Part shown: positions 1 through 6,002 of the stretch, piece by piece | How the letters are laid out: each line of letters starts with the position of its first letter | How positions within the stretch are numbered: the stretch's first letter is position 1 | Translations under genes and position numbers: made by a program | The notes under the pieces: generated by a model | The model's input: only the letters and a program-made list of their open reading frames with translations | Told to the model about the DNA's origin: nothing | Databases searched by the model: none | DNA from: Chloroflexota bacterium | GTDB taxonomy: Bacteria; Chloroflexota; Ktedonobacteria; Ktedonobacterales; Ktedonobacteraceae | Reading direction: 5' to 3' | DNA: 6,111 bases | Assembly (NCBI GenBank): GCA_027316975.1 | Contig: DAHVFL010000302.1 | Location: 1-6,111 of the forward strand

Positions 1-1065
1 CTGCAAGGCATTGACCTGACACCGGACGACACCGCCGTTATCCTCTACACCTCCGGCACCACCGGCAACCCAAAGGGGGTAGAATTGACGCAGCGCAACG
101 TCATTTCTAATACGGTCGCCGGAAAGGGCAACAATGTGGACAGCGAGGAGGAGACGAACGTGCAACTGGCCGTCCTCCCTCTGGCGCACGCCTTTGGCCT
201 GACCGTCTCGAACGTGGGCTACCTGAGCGGCACAAAATTTATCATGCACCCGCGTTTTGACACCAACGCCGTGCTTTCCGCCATTGAACGTCACCGCGTC
301 ACCGCCTTCGCGGGCGTGCCTGCCATGTTTGTGGCCCTGCTCTACACCCCCGGCGCGGACAGGTACGATACAAGCAGTCTGCGCTATTGTGTGAGCGGCT
401 CGGCTCCCCTGCCCCTGGCCGTCTTAGAGGGCTTTCAGAAGAAATTTGGCTGCCAGATACTGGAAGGCTACGGTCTCTCAGAAGCCACAACGGTACTGAC
501 CGGGCATAATCTCACTATGCCCGTCAAACCTGGCTCGGTTGGCAAGCCAGTTACGGGCGTTGAATTGCGTATCGTCGATGATGACGACCACGATGTGCCC
601 AACGGCGAGATTGGCGAAATTATCGCGCGCGGCCCCAATATTATGAAGGGCTATTACAACATGCCCGAAGCCACCGCGAGTACCCTGCGTAACGGCTGGC
701 TGCATACCGGCGATATGGGCAAGTTTGATGAAGATGGCTACCTCTATATTGTCGAACGCAAGAAAGACCTCATCATTCGCGGCGGCTTCAATATCTACCC
801 GCGTGATGTCGAAGAGGTGCTGAACGGCCACCCTGCGGTCATCGAGTCCGCCGTCATCGGCATCCCCTCAGAGCGCATGGGTGAAGAAGTCAAAGCCTTT
901 GTAGTGAAGCGTGGCGAGGTGGATGCTGAAACTCTCAAAGCGTATTGTCGTGAAATGCTGGCGAACTACAAAACGCCGGGCGAAATTGAGTTTGTTGATC
1001 TCTTGCCGCGCAATGGAGTAGGCAAGATCGACAAAAAGGAGTTGAGGAAACACCATGTCAATTGA
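1..1065 (+). CDS. Acyl-CoA synthetase (AMP-forming ligase), 5'-partial
   Basis: The reading frame is open from base 1, so the gene begins upstream of the window; 354 C-terminal residues are present of a usual 500-560. By family, the enzyme activates a carboxylic acid, probably a fatty acid, to acyl-AMP and then acyl-CoA in the cytoplasm. Seen in order (residues counted from base 1): the P-loop YTSGTTGNPKG at 16-26, the YGLSE motif at 157-161, the WLHTGD motif at 233-238 with the ATP-ribose-binding Asp, the hinge and C-terminal domain entry RKKDLIIRGGFNIYPRDVEE at 253-272, and the C-terminal NGVGKIDK with the adenylation lysine near 342. All catalytic motifs visible here are intact. Acyl chain length cannot be read from the sequence; the style is that of long-chain (FadD-like) ligases. 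The stop lies 11 nt inside the next gene, so the two are probably translationally coupled. The TTG at 85 is internal to the P-loop region and is not a start. Confidence 0.93.
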   Translation: MQGIDLTPDDTAVILYTSGTTGNPKGVELTQRNVISNTVAGKGNNVDSEEETNVQLAVLPLAHAFGLTVSNVGYLSGTKFIMHPRFDTNAVLSAIERHRVTAFAGVPAMFVALLYTPGADRYDTSSLRYCVSGSAPLPLAVLEGFQKKFGCQILEGYGLSEATTVLTGHNLTMPVKPGSVGKPVTGVELRIVDDDDHDVPNGEIGEIIARGPNIMKGYYNMPEATASTLRNGWLHTGDMGKFDEDGYLYIVERKKDLIIRGGFNIYPRDVEEVLNGHPAVIESAVIGIPSERMGEEVKAFVVKRGEVDAETLKAYCREMLANYKTPGEIEFVDLLPRNGVGKIDKKELRKHHVN

Positions 1066-2008
1066 TATGCCTCTTGAGGAAGCCCCCCTGTCCCAATTAC
1101 GGCAAACCCCCATCGACAGCGTGCTGCACATCATCGATGAAGGTCTGGTACATTTACCTTCCTATCGCGAATTGTATTACCGCTGGGAACGCCAGCAGTG
1201 GAAAGCGCAGGACATCGACTTCAGCGAGGATAGGAAGCAGTGGGAAGCCATGCCACAGGATGAACGCGAAATGCGCATCTATGCCCTGTCCGCCTTCTTT
1301 CAAGGCGAGGCATGTGTAACAGATACGCTCGCCCCCTACGTGTTAGCCATGCCCGACGAAGATATGCGTATCTTCCTCACCACCCAGCTCGTTGACGAGG
1401 CGCGCCATACCGTCTTCTTCGAGCGTTTCTTCCGCGATGTCATGGGTGTTGAAACCGGGAAGATCGAAGAATCGCTGGCCTTCGCTCGCCAGTATGTCAA
1501 CGACGACCTGAAATTTATCCTCATCGACTCGCTCACAGAGGTGGCCGAGCGCATCCGGCAGGAACCGCGCAACCTCGCCCACCTCGTCGAGGGCGTCACG
1601 CTCTATCACATCATCGTCGAAGCCACCATGGCCCTGGCAGGCCAGCGCAACATGCTGGAAATCTACCGCACCAACAATCTCTTCCCTGCCTTTCGCGGCG
1701 GCTTCACCGCCGTCGCGCGCGACGAATCACGCCACGTGGTGTTCGGCGTAAAATTCCTGCGCGATATGATTCGCCGCGACAACGCTCACGCGCATGTCAT
1801 AGATGCCGCTATCGATACGTACGCGCCCATCGCCATTCGCGGCATCTCACCGAATCCCGACATGGTCCCGCGCATTCTAGCTATGGGCGGCGACCCCTGG
1901 GTATCGCCGCGCTACGCCATGGATTCGCTGGCGAAAAAGCTCAGAGTCATCGGCCTGCGCATCAGCGCCAAACTGCCCGCCATCCCGCCGCCACCCGTGA
2001 GCGCGTGA
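1055..2008 (+). CDS. R2-like ligand-binding oxidase (R2lox), ferritin-like
   Basis: This 317-residue protein is of the ribonucleotide reductase R2 / ferritin-like fold. Six metal ligands can be placed: E85 (GEACV), E115 and H118 (DEARH), E189 (YHIIVEA), E224 and H227 (DESRH). V88 (ligand Glu +3) and Y184 (ligand Glu -5) sit where R2lox proteins, such as the Mycobacterium tuberculosis and Geobacillus examples, form a Val-Tyr ether crosslink. A DIDF..DR..WE segment (53-64) also resembles the mycobacterial R2lox. By family this is a Mn/Fe (or di-iron) oxidase holding a long-chain fatty-acid-like ligand; its physiological substrate is not known. It is often mislabelled NrdB, but no large RNR subunit gene is seen and the C-terminus is Pro-rich rather than a typical R1-binding tail. 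The ATG at 1055 has GAGG at 1044-1047, 7 nt upstream, inside the ligase gene. The overlap suggests one operon and possibly a lipid substrate. Confidence 0.88.
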   Translation: MSIDMPLEEAPLSQLRQTPIDSVLHIIDEGLVHLPSYRELYYRWERQQWKAQDIDFSEDRKQWEAMPQDEREMRIYALSAFFQGEACVTDTLAPYVLAMPDEDMRIFLTTQLVDEARHTVFFERFFRDVMGVETGKIEESLAFARQYVNDDLKFILIDSLTEVAERIRQEPRNLAHLVEGVTLYHIIVEATMALAGQRNMLEIYRTNNLFPAFRGGFTAVARDESRHVVFGVKFLRDMIRRDNAHAHVIDAAIDTYAPIAIRGISPNPDMVPRILAMGGDPWVSPRYAMDSLAKKLRVIGLRISAKLPAIPPPPVSA

Positions 2009-2047
2009 AAGAGAACAAGCCAGGACAGCGGCAATCGCCGCCTGCCC

Positions 2048-2082
2048 TCTGTCATCCTGAGCGCAGCGAAGGATCTCTCGCG
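2048..2082 (+). repeat. Solo copy of palindromic intergenic repeat
   Basis: These 35 nt are identical to 2125-2159. The core is itself an imperfect palindrome, ATCCT at one end and AGGAT at the other around GAGCGCAGCGA. Translated, the unit gives the 'CHPERSEGS' and 'ILSAAKDL' type peptides that I recall as common annotation artefacts in Chloroflexota and other bacteria. It lies about 40 nt after the R2lox stop. No coding role is supported; it resembles a REP/MITE-like dispersed element. Confidence 0.85.
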
Positions 2083-2126
2083 CTGGCATCGTTGGGAATG
2101 TTCGGACGTTCGACGGCTGCGCCTTC

Positions 2127-2197
2127 TGTCATCCTGAGCGCAGCGAAGGATCTCTCGCGGGACAGGGCAGAGATCCTTCGCTGCGCTCAGGATGACA
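2127..2197. repeat. Inverted pair of the same repeat forming a 29-bp perfect hairpin
   Basis: The arms 2127-2155 and 2169-2197 are exact reverse complements over 29 nt, separated by a 13-nt loop (2156-2168). The left arm is the second direct copy of the repeat at 2048-2082; the right arm is the same unit inverted. The RNA would form a very stable hairpin between R2lox and the Lrp-like gene. There is no T-tract after it, so it is not a standard intrinsic terminator, but it could protect the upstream mRNA 3' end or slow transcription. The remainder of the gap (2198-2266) holds a short GC palindrome (2221-2232) and the next gene's ribosome site; I see no convincing promoter there. Confidence 0.9.
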
Positions 2198-2266
2198 ACC
2201 GTGCTGAAGTTCACGCCTGTGGGGCTTGCCCCCGCCCTGGTCAATACAAAATAAAGGAGCATCACT

Positions 2267-2545
2267 ATGGTATCCGCTGTCGTGCTTATCAACGTGCAGC
2301 GCGGGCAGGTCAACGAAATCGCCCAGAGCCTGCTAGAAATCGAAGGGGTCGCCGAAGTCTACTCCGTCACCGGTGAATACGACCTCGTGGCCTTGCTGCG
2401 CCTCCACAAATACGAAGACCTGGCCGAGGTCGTCACCGCCCGCATGGTACAGCTCTCCGGCATCACCAAAACCAACACCCTCATGGCCTTTCAATGCTAC
2501 TCAAAAGCCGATTTGCAACAGGCATGGGACATCGGAGTAGAATAA
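2267..2545 (+). CDS. Stand-alone Lrp/AsnC ligand-binding (RAM) domain protein
   Basis: This 92-residue protein matches the effector-binding and oligomerisation domain of Lrp/AsnC regulators along nearly its whole length: an N-terminal strand VSAVVLINV, a helix, the EIEGVAEVYSVTGEYDLVAL region (24-43), and the end strand ITKTNTLMAF (66-75). The usual N-terminal helix-turn-helix of full regulators (about 150 residues) is absent, and no coding remnant of one is seen upstream, so it is a single-domain family member rather than a truncation. Such proteins are thought to assemble into dimers or octamers and bind amino acids or other small effectors; the ligand here is unknown. The start ATG has an excellent AAAGGAG at 2254-2259, 7 nt upstream. 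No clear promoter is visible in the gap, so it may be read from the ligase-R2lox unit. It converges on groEL across a shared terminator. Confidence 0.88.
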   Translation: MVSAVVLINVQRGQVNEIAQSLLEIEGVAEVYSVTGEYDLVALLRLHKYEDLAEVVTARMVQLSGITKTNTLMAFQCYSKADLQQAWDIGVE

Positions 2546-2546
2546 C

Positions 2547-2635
2547 TGATGTAGTTCAGGCATAAAAACACTGCGACCGCGCAGTCCTGCCTGTGCGGTC
2601 GCAGTGTTTTTATGCCTGGAACTGGAACTACATCA
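2547..2635. terminator. Bidirectional intrinsic terminator between the Lrp-like gene and groEL
   Basis: The inner stem is 24 bp and perfect (2557-2580 with 2595-2618), with a 14-nt loop. It begins AGGCATAAAAACACTGCG on the left and mirrors to CGCAGTGTTTTTATGCCT on the right, so each strand shows a GC-rich stem followed by a T5 run. After a 7-nt bulge on the right (2619-2625) a further 10 bp pair (2547-2556 with 2626-2635). That outer stem covers the groEL stop codon and last Met codon and starts 1 nt after the stop of the Lrp-like gene. Its position between two convergent genes fits termination of both. Confidence 0.93.
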
Positions 2636-4271
2636 TGCCACCCATGCCACCCATGCCGCCCATACCGGCTGGCATTCCGCCGCCAGCGCCTTCTTCTTCT
2701 GGCGAGTCGGTGATGAGCGCGTCGGTGGTGAGGAACATGCCCGCGATACTGGCAGCGTTCTGCAAGGCAGAGCGCGTGACCTTCAGCGGGTCAATGATAC
2801 CAGCCTTGAACATGTCCACGTACTCGCCTGTCAGCGCGTCGAAGCCGTGGTTGCGATGGCTGCGCAGCACGTCTGAGACAACCACTGCGCCGTCTCGACC
2901 GGCATTAAAGGCAATATGGCGCAGTGGCTCTTCGAGGGCGCGGCGCAGGATGTTCACGCCCGTCTGCTCGTCGCCAGCCTCCGCCTTCACATCGTTCAGA
3001 ACATGGATGGCGTGAACCAGCACGGAGCCACCACCGGAGACGATACCCTCTTCGATAGCGGCGCGTGTCGCCGACAGCGCATCCTCGACGCGGTGCTTCT
3101 TCTCTTTGAGTTCTACCTCGGTCGCCGCGCCAACTTTGATGACTGCCACGCCGCCGGCCAGTTTCGCCAGCCGCTCCTGCAACTTCTCGCGGTCGTAGTC
3201 ACTCGTGGTCTCTACAATCTGGGCGCGAATCTGGCGCACGCGCGCGCTGATCGCTTCCGGTTTGCCGGCGCCTTCGACGATAGTAGTGGCGTCCTTGTTG
3301 GCGCTGACGGTACGCGCGCGGCCCAGGTCCTTGAGCGTGGCGTTCTCAATTTTGAGGCCCGCCTTCTCAGTAAGCACTTTCGCGCCGGTCAGGATGGCAA
3401 TATCTTCCAGCATGGCCTCGCGGCGATCACCAAAGCCGGGAGCCTTGATCGCCAGCACGTTGAAAGTGCCGCGCAGCTTGTTGACCACCAGGGTCGCCAG
3501 GGCTTCGCCGTCCACATCCTCGGCGATAATCACCATATCTTTGCGCCCCGTCTGCAGGACGCGCTCCAGCACGGGCAGGATGTCCGCGATGGCGCTGATC
3601 TTCTTGTCGGTGATAAGAATGTAGGGGTTGGACATCTCCGCTTCCATGCGATCCATGTTGGTCGCCATGTAGGCTGAGATGTAGCCGCGATCGAATTGCA
3701 TACCCTCGGTATACTCTTTTTCCATCGCCAGCCCGCGACCCTCTTCAACCGTAATCACCCCGTCTTTGCCGACCTTCTCCATCACCTCGGCGATCATCGA
3801 GCCAATCTCCGCATCGGCGGCGGAAATCGCGGCCACCTGGGCGATCTGCTCCTGCGTTTCTACCGGCATACTCATCGATTTGATCTCTTCGATGACGGCC
3901 TCGGTGCCCTTTTCCAGGCCCTTGCGCAGGATCATGGGGTTCGCGCCAGCCGCCAGGTTCTTCAATCCCTCGGTGATGATGGCCTGCGCCAGCACCGTCG
4001 CCGTAGTGGTTCCATCGCCCGCGACATCGTTGGTCCTGGTAGCCACCTCTTTAATCAACTGCGCGCCCATGTTCTCAAACGGATCAGGCAGGTCAATATC
4101 ACGCGCAATAGTCACGCCATCATTGGTAATGGTGGGCGCGCCATACTTCTTATCCAGTACCACGTTGCGACCCTTTGGCCCCAACGTCACTTTTACAGCC
4201 CCGGCCAGCACATCCATGCCTCTTTTGAGGGATTGGCGGGCCTGCTCGTCAAATTGCAATCGTTTTGCCAC
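2628..4271 (-). CDS. groEL: Chaperonin GroEL (60 kDa, Cpn60)
   Basis: At 547 residues this is the normal length of group I chaperonins. GroEL forms a 14-subunit double ring that folds proteins in the cytosol using ATP and the GroES cap. Visible hallmarks: LGPKGRNVVL (30-39), the ATP-site Asp in TNDGVT (D51), the nucleotide loop GDGTTT (85-90), the ATPase Asp in VEDAL (D397), the Cpn60 signature AAIEEGIVSGGG (404-415), and a Gly-Met-rich tail ending GGMGGMGGMM. The start is a GTG at 4271, read as Met, with AGGAGA placed 7 nt upstream on the minus strand; this gives the expected MAKRLQFDE N-terminus. It lies 17 nt after groES and is expected to be co-transcribed from the CIRCE promoter. All key residues are intact, so it should be functional. 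Whether the genome has further groEL copies cannot be seen. Confidence 0.98.
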   Translation of the reverse strand: MAKRLQFDEQARQSLKRGMDVLAGAVKVTLGPKGRNVVLDKKYGAPTITNDGVTIARDIDLPDPFENMGAQLIKEVATRTNDVAGDGTTTATVLAQAIITEGLKNLAAGANPMILRKGLEKGTEAVIEEIKSMSMPVETQEQIAQVAAISAADAEIGSMIAEVMEKVGKDGVITVEEGRGLAMEKEYTEGMQFDRGYISAYMATNMDRMEAEMSNPYILITDKKISAIADILPVLERVLQTGRKDMVIIAEDVDGEALATLVVNKLRGTFNVLAIKAPGFGDRREAMLEDIAILTGAKVLTEKAGLKIENATLKDLGRARTVSANKDATTIVEGAGKPEAISARVRQIRAQIVETTSDYDREKLQERLAKLAGGVAVIKVGAATEVELKEKKHRVEDALSATRAAIEEGIVSGGGSVLVHAIHVLNDVKAEAGDEQTGVNILRRALEEPLRHIAFNAGRDGAVVVSDVLRSHRNHGFDALTGEYVDMFKAGIIDPLKVTRSALQNAASIAGMFLTTDALITDSPEEEGAGGGMPAGMGGMGGMGGMM

Positions 4272-4288
4272 GAAATCTTCTCCTATAC

Positions 4289-4591
4289 TTACTCTACAAT
4301 ACCCATAATGTCGCTCTCGCGCAGAATCAAATACTCCTCGCCGTCCTGCTTAAATTCAGTTCCAGCATACTTCGCGAAAAGCACCTTTTGCCCGGCACTC
4401 ACTTCAAGCGCGGGACGTTTGCCATTGTCCATTACCTTGCCAGGACCAACCGCCAGGATTTCACCCTCCTGGGGCTTCTCTTTGGCGGTATCCGGCAGCA
4501 CGATGCCGCTCCTGGTGACGGTCTCGCGAGATAATGGCTTGACTAATACCCGGTCACCCAGCGGTCGAATCTTGACGCTAACAGTAGTCAT
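4289..4591 (-). CDS. groES: Co-chaperonin GroES (10 kDa, Cpn10)
   Basis: The protein is 100 residues, a typical Cpn10 length. It forms the heptameric lid of the GroEL cage. Features seen: the N-terminal IRPLGDRVLVKPL, a mobile-loop region around ETVTRSGIVLPDTA with the GroEL-binding hydrophobic residues IVL, AVGPGKVMDNGKR in the middle, and the C-terminal KVLFAKYAGTEFKQDGEEYLILRESDIMGIVE stretch (positions 69-100). I chose the ATG at 4591 because it gives the family N-terminus (MTTVSVKIRPLGDRV) and has GAGAGGG 8 nt upstream. An in-frame GTG at 4642 would add 17 unrelated residues. The gene is first in the groES-groEL operon, behind a CIRCE operator. Confidence 0.97.
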   Translation of the reverse strand: MTTVSVKIRPLGDRVLVKPLSRETVTRSGIVLPDTAKEKPQEGEILAVGPGKVMDNGKRPALEVSAGQKVLFAKYAGTEFKQDGEEYLILRESDIMGIVE

Positions 4592-4654
4592 ACTCCAATC
4601 CCTCTCAAATGATGTGTTAGGAACGCAATTCATCGCGTCCACTCGTTCGTGTTT

Positions 4655-4681
4655 TTAGCACTCTCATCGCGAGAGTGCGAA
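4655..4681 (-). promoter_or_regulatory. CIRCE operator (HrcA binding site) of groES-groEL
   Basis: The sequence is TTAGCACTC, a 9-nt spacer (TCATCGCGA), then GAGTGCGAA. It matches the CIRCE consensus TTAGCACTC-N9-GAGTGCTAA at 17 of 18 arm positions; the only difference is a G for T at 4679. It lies immediately downstream of the predicted transcription start and about 63 nt before the groES ATG, the usual place for HrcA repression that is released on heat shock. The hrcA gene itself is not in this window. Confidence 0.95.
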
Positions 4682-4689
4682 CCTGCTCT

Positions 4690-4718
4690 ATCATACACCA
4701 TCGCGGGCGCAAGCGCAA
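4690..4718 (-). promoter_or_regulatory. groES-groEL promoter, sigma-70 type
   Basis: On the minus strand the -10 box TATGAT (4690-4695, 5 of 6 to TATAAT) is preceded by TTGCGC (4713-4718, 3 of 6 to TTGACA) at exactly 17 bp. The predicted start, near 4683, falls at the edge of the CIRCE element, so HrcA binding would block it. The geometry with CIRCE makes this call stronger than the -35 match alone. Confidence 0.75.
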
Positions 4719-4736
4719 GAGGGAATTACTGGTGAT

Positions 4737-5027
4737 TCCTTTGTCTACCCGGCGGAGGTGTTCCCCGTCATGATCCGCACCACCGGGCATGGCATCGCCG
4801 CCGCCCCCGGCAAGTGCGGCGCTTTTCTCGGCGCGTTAGCTTTCCCCTACCTGCCGGGCACTTTCCACCTGTCCGGCGCTATGGGCTTCGCCGCCATCGT
4901 CTCATTCCTGGGACTTCTGCTCACCCTGTTCCTGCTCCCAGAGCCGAACCAGCGCTCGCTGGAAGAGATTTCCAACGAACACGAAGTGCTGAATAGACAC
5001 GAAGAACCGGTTGCGGTCGCTGTCTGA
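4737..5027 (+). pseudogene. C-terminal remnant of an MFS transporter (PHS/sugar-porter-like)
   Basis: The last 96 residues of a 12-helix major facilitator protein can be read. They include the YPAEVFPVMIRTTGHGIAAA loop after helix 10 (4-23), helix 11 around GAFLGALAFP (28-37), helix 12 around GFAAIVSFLGLLLTLFLLP (50-68), and the tail motif PEPNQRSLEEIS (68-79), which matches the PES/PET...SLEEI tail of the PHS phosphate and sugar-porter families. The frame stays open back to 4659, but upstream of about 4737 it shows no transporter character and runs into the groES promoter and CIRCE; roughly 350 N-terminal residues are missing. A GTG at 4758 could start an 89-residue product, yet it has no supporting promoter and would hold only two helices. 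It is therefore probably a decayed 5'-deleted gene, truncated when the groES region was joined to it. A substrate such as phosphate would suit the phoU neighbour but is not shown. Confidence 0.75.
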
Positions 5028-5043
5028 ACGCCTGAACAAAAAC

Positions 5044-5072
5044 TTGCTATGACTTCCCAGATTAGCTATACT
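5044..5072 (+). promoter_or_regulatory. Probable phoU promoter, sigma-70 type
   Basis: TTGCTA (5044-5049, 4 of 6) and TATACT (5067-5072, 5 of 6) are separated by exactly 17 bp. The predicted start near 5079 leaves a leader of about 60 nt before the phoU ATG. The leader can fold a small hairpin, TATCC (5082-5086) with GGATA (5091-5095) around a CGAA loop. I do not see a convincing Pho-box-like direct repeat. Confidence 0.65.
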
Positions 5073-5137
5073 TGTTACACTTATCCCGAAGGATAGGCGT
5101 GTTCAGACTGCCCTCATAACAACGAATACGAACAGGT

Positions 5138-5893
5138 ATGACAAGAAAATCAGTCAGCCAGGAGTTGAAGCGCCTGGTCGCAAACACTATACACCTTGGC
5201 GCGCTCGTCGAACAGGCGTTGCGCCGCGCTTTAACAGTTCTGCAAACACGCGATGAGGAACTGGCAACCCTGCTGCTCACCAACGACCACGAAATTGACC
5301 GCCTGCGCAATGCTGTGGAAAAGCAGGCCATACACCTGCTCACCTTCTCGCAGGCGATGACAGAACAGGATGTGCGGCTGCTCGTTGCCACATTTAGCAT
5401 TGTTCGTGACCTGGAACGTATCGGGGATGGCGCAGCCGGCATTGCCCGCAATATCCTTCAACTCCCCTTTGAGGAAGGGAAAGAGCCGTCCTTCAGCCAG
5501 CATCCCCTCGATTCAACCGGCTATCTCTCCGAAGCATCGATCGTGCAAGAACTGTTTCAACTGGGGATGGAAGCCCTGCACATTTTCCAGGAAACGATGA
5601 AGGCGCTCGCGCACCTGGATGTCGCCACCGCGCGTTTCGTATGGCAGGAGGACGATGTTGTCGATGTGCGCTACCATATGGTCCGCCACAATCTGATGAG
5701 CGCCTTCTGGGGAACACCGGCGCTTACAGCCATTCAACAGGACAACAAGATGTTACAGCGCATGACCTACTTTCTCTGGATGGCGCATAAGCTAGAGCGT
5801 ATCTCCGATCATTGCAGCAATATCTGCGAACGCATCCTCTTCATCCAGGAAGGAAAGGCTGCTATAGTTCATGAAGAGCACGATGGCATGTAA
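5138..5893 (+). CDS. phoU: PhoU-family phosphate signalling protein
   Basis: The 251-residue protein has the PhoU layout of two similar three-helix bundles. The first holds LGALVEQALRRAL (20-32), the acidic NDHEIDRLRNAVE (49-61), and RDLERIGDGAAGIARNI (90-106). The second repeats this with EDDVVD (171-176) and HKLERISDHCSNICERI (217-233). The ExxxD metal-cluster motifs E93-D97 and E220-D224 are present in both halves. By family, PhoU is a peripheral cytosolic protein that links phosphate transporters to the PhoR-type sensor and limits phosphate uptake. No pst genes or phoB/phoR are in the window. The usual family length is 215-240; the extra residues are an acidic C-terminal tail and the linker around 111-133. 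The ATG at 5138 gives the expected N-terminus, but no proper Shine-Dalgarno stands before it (only ACAGG one nt away), so translation may be weak or leader-dependent. A phosphate-type MFS remnant lies just upstream. Confidence 0.93.
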   Translation: MTRKSVSQELKRLVANTIHLGALVEQALRRALTVLQTRDEELATLLLTNDHEIDRLRNAVEKQAIHLLTFSQAMTEQDVRLLVATFSIVRDLERIGDGAAGIARNILQLPFEEGKEPSFSQHPLDSTGYLSEASIVQELFQLGMEALHIFQETMKALAHLDVATARFVWQEDDVVDVRYHMVRHNLMSAFWGTPALTAIQQDNKMLQRMTYFLWMAHKLERISDHCSNICERILFIQEGKAAIVHEEHDGM

Positions 5894-6002
5894 CAGGTTG
5901 GTAAGCTATAATCATACTCCAGGCGCGGCGGCTACTCCAAAAACGCCCCTCACCGCCTATCTCTTTCACTGGGAGGTCGTTTTGAAACGCGCCGATCTCG
6001 CC

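Noticed and set aside
85..1065. TTG at 85 as the start of the acyl-CoA ligase
   Set aside because: The frame is open back to base 1 and encodes the essential P-loop YTSGTTGNPKG just upstream, so the true start is outside the window.
1055..2008. Class I ribonucleotide reductase small subunit (NrdB)
   Set aside because: The Val and Tyr positions match R2lox, there is no nrdA neighbour, and the C-terminus lacks an evident R1-binding tail.
2048..2197. CRISPR array
   Set aside because: There are only two direct copies and one inverted copy, with one spacer-like gap and no cas genes; these are palindromic dispersed repeats.
2227..2258. Promoter for the Lrp-like gene using TTGCCC near 2227
   Set aside because: The only AT-rich -10 candidates are either 13 bp away or overlap the ribosome site, so the geometry does not work.
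2005..2376. 123-residue ORF across the repeat region (and the opposite-strand ORF 1912-2313)
   Set aside because: It is composed of translated repeat copies (CHPERSEGS, VILSAAKDL, LRCAQDD) and runs into the Lrp-like gene in another frame; this is a known type of artefact.
4592..4642. GTG at 4642 as groES start
   Set aside because: It would add 17 residues unlike any GroES, while the ATG at 4591 has a good ribosome site and gives the family N-terminus.
2916..4658. Long plus-strand ORFs antisense to groEL and groES (253 and 320 residues)
   Set aside because: They are frame shadows of a strongly conserved chaperonin operon with compositionally odd, His- and Arg-rich products; no independent support.
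5907..5912. Perfect TATAAT as a promoter downstream of phoU
   Set aside because: At 16-18 bp spacing no acceptable -35 box exists and no gene follows before the repeat hairpin.
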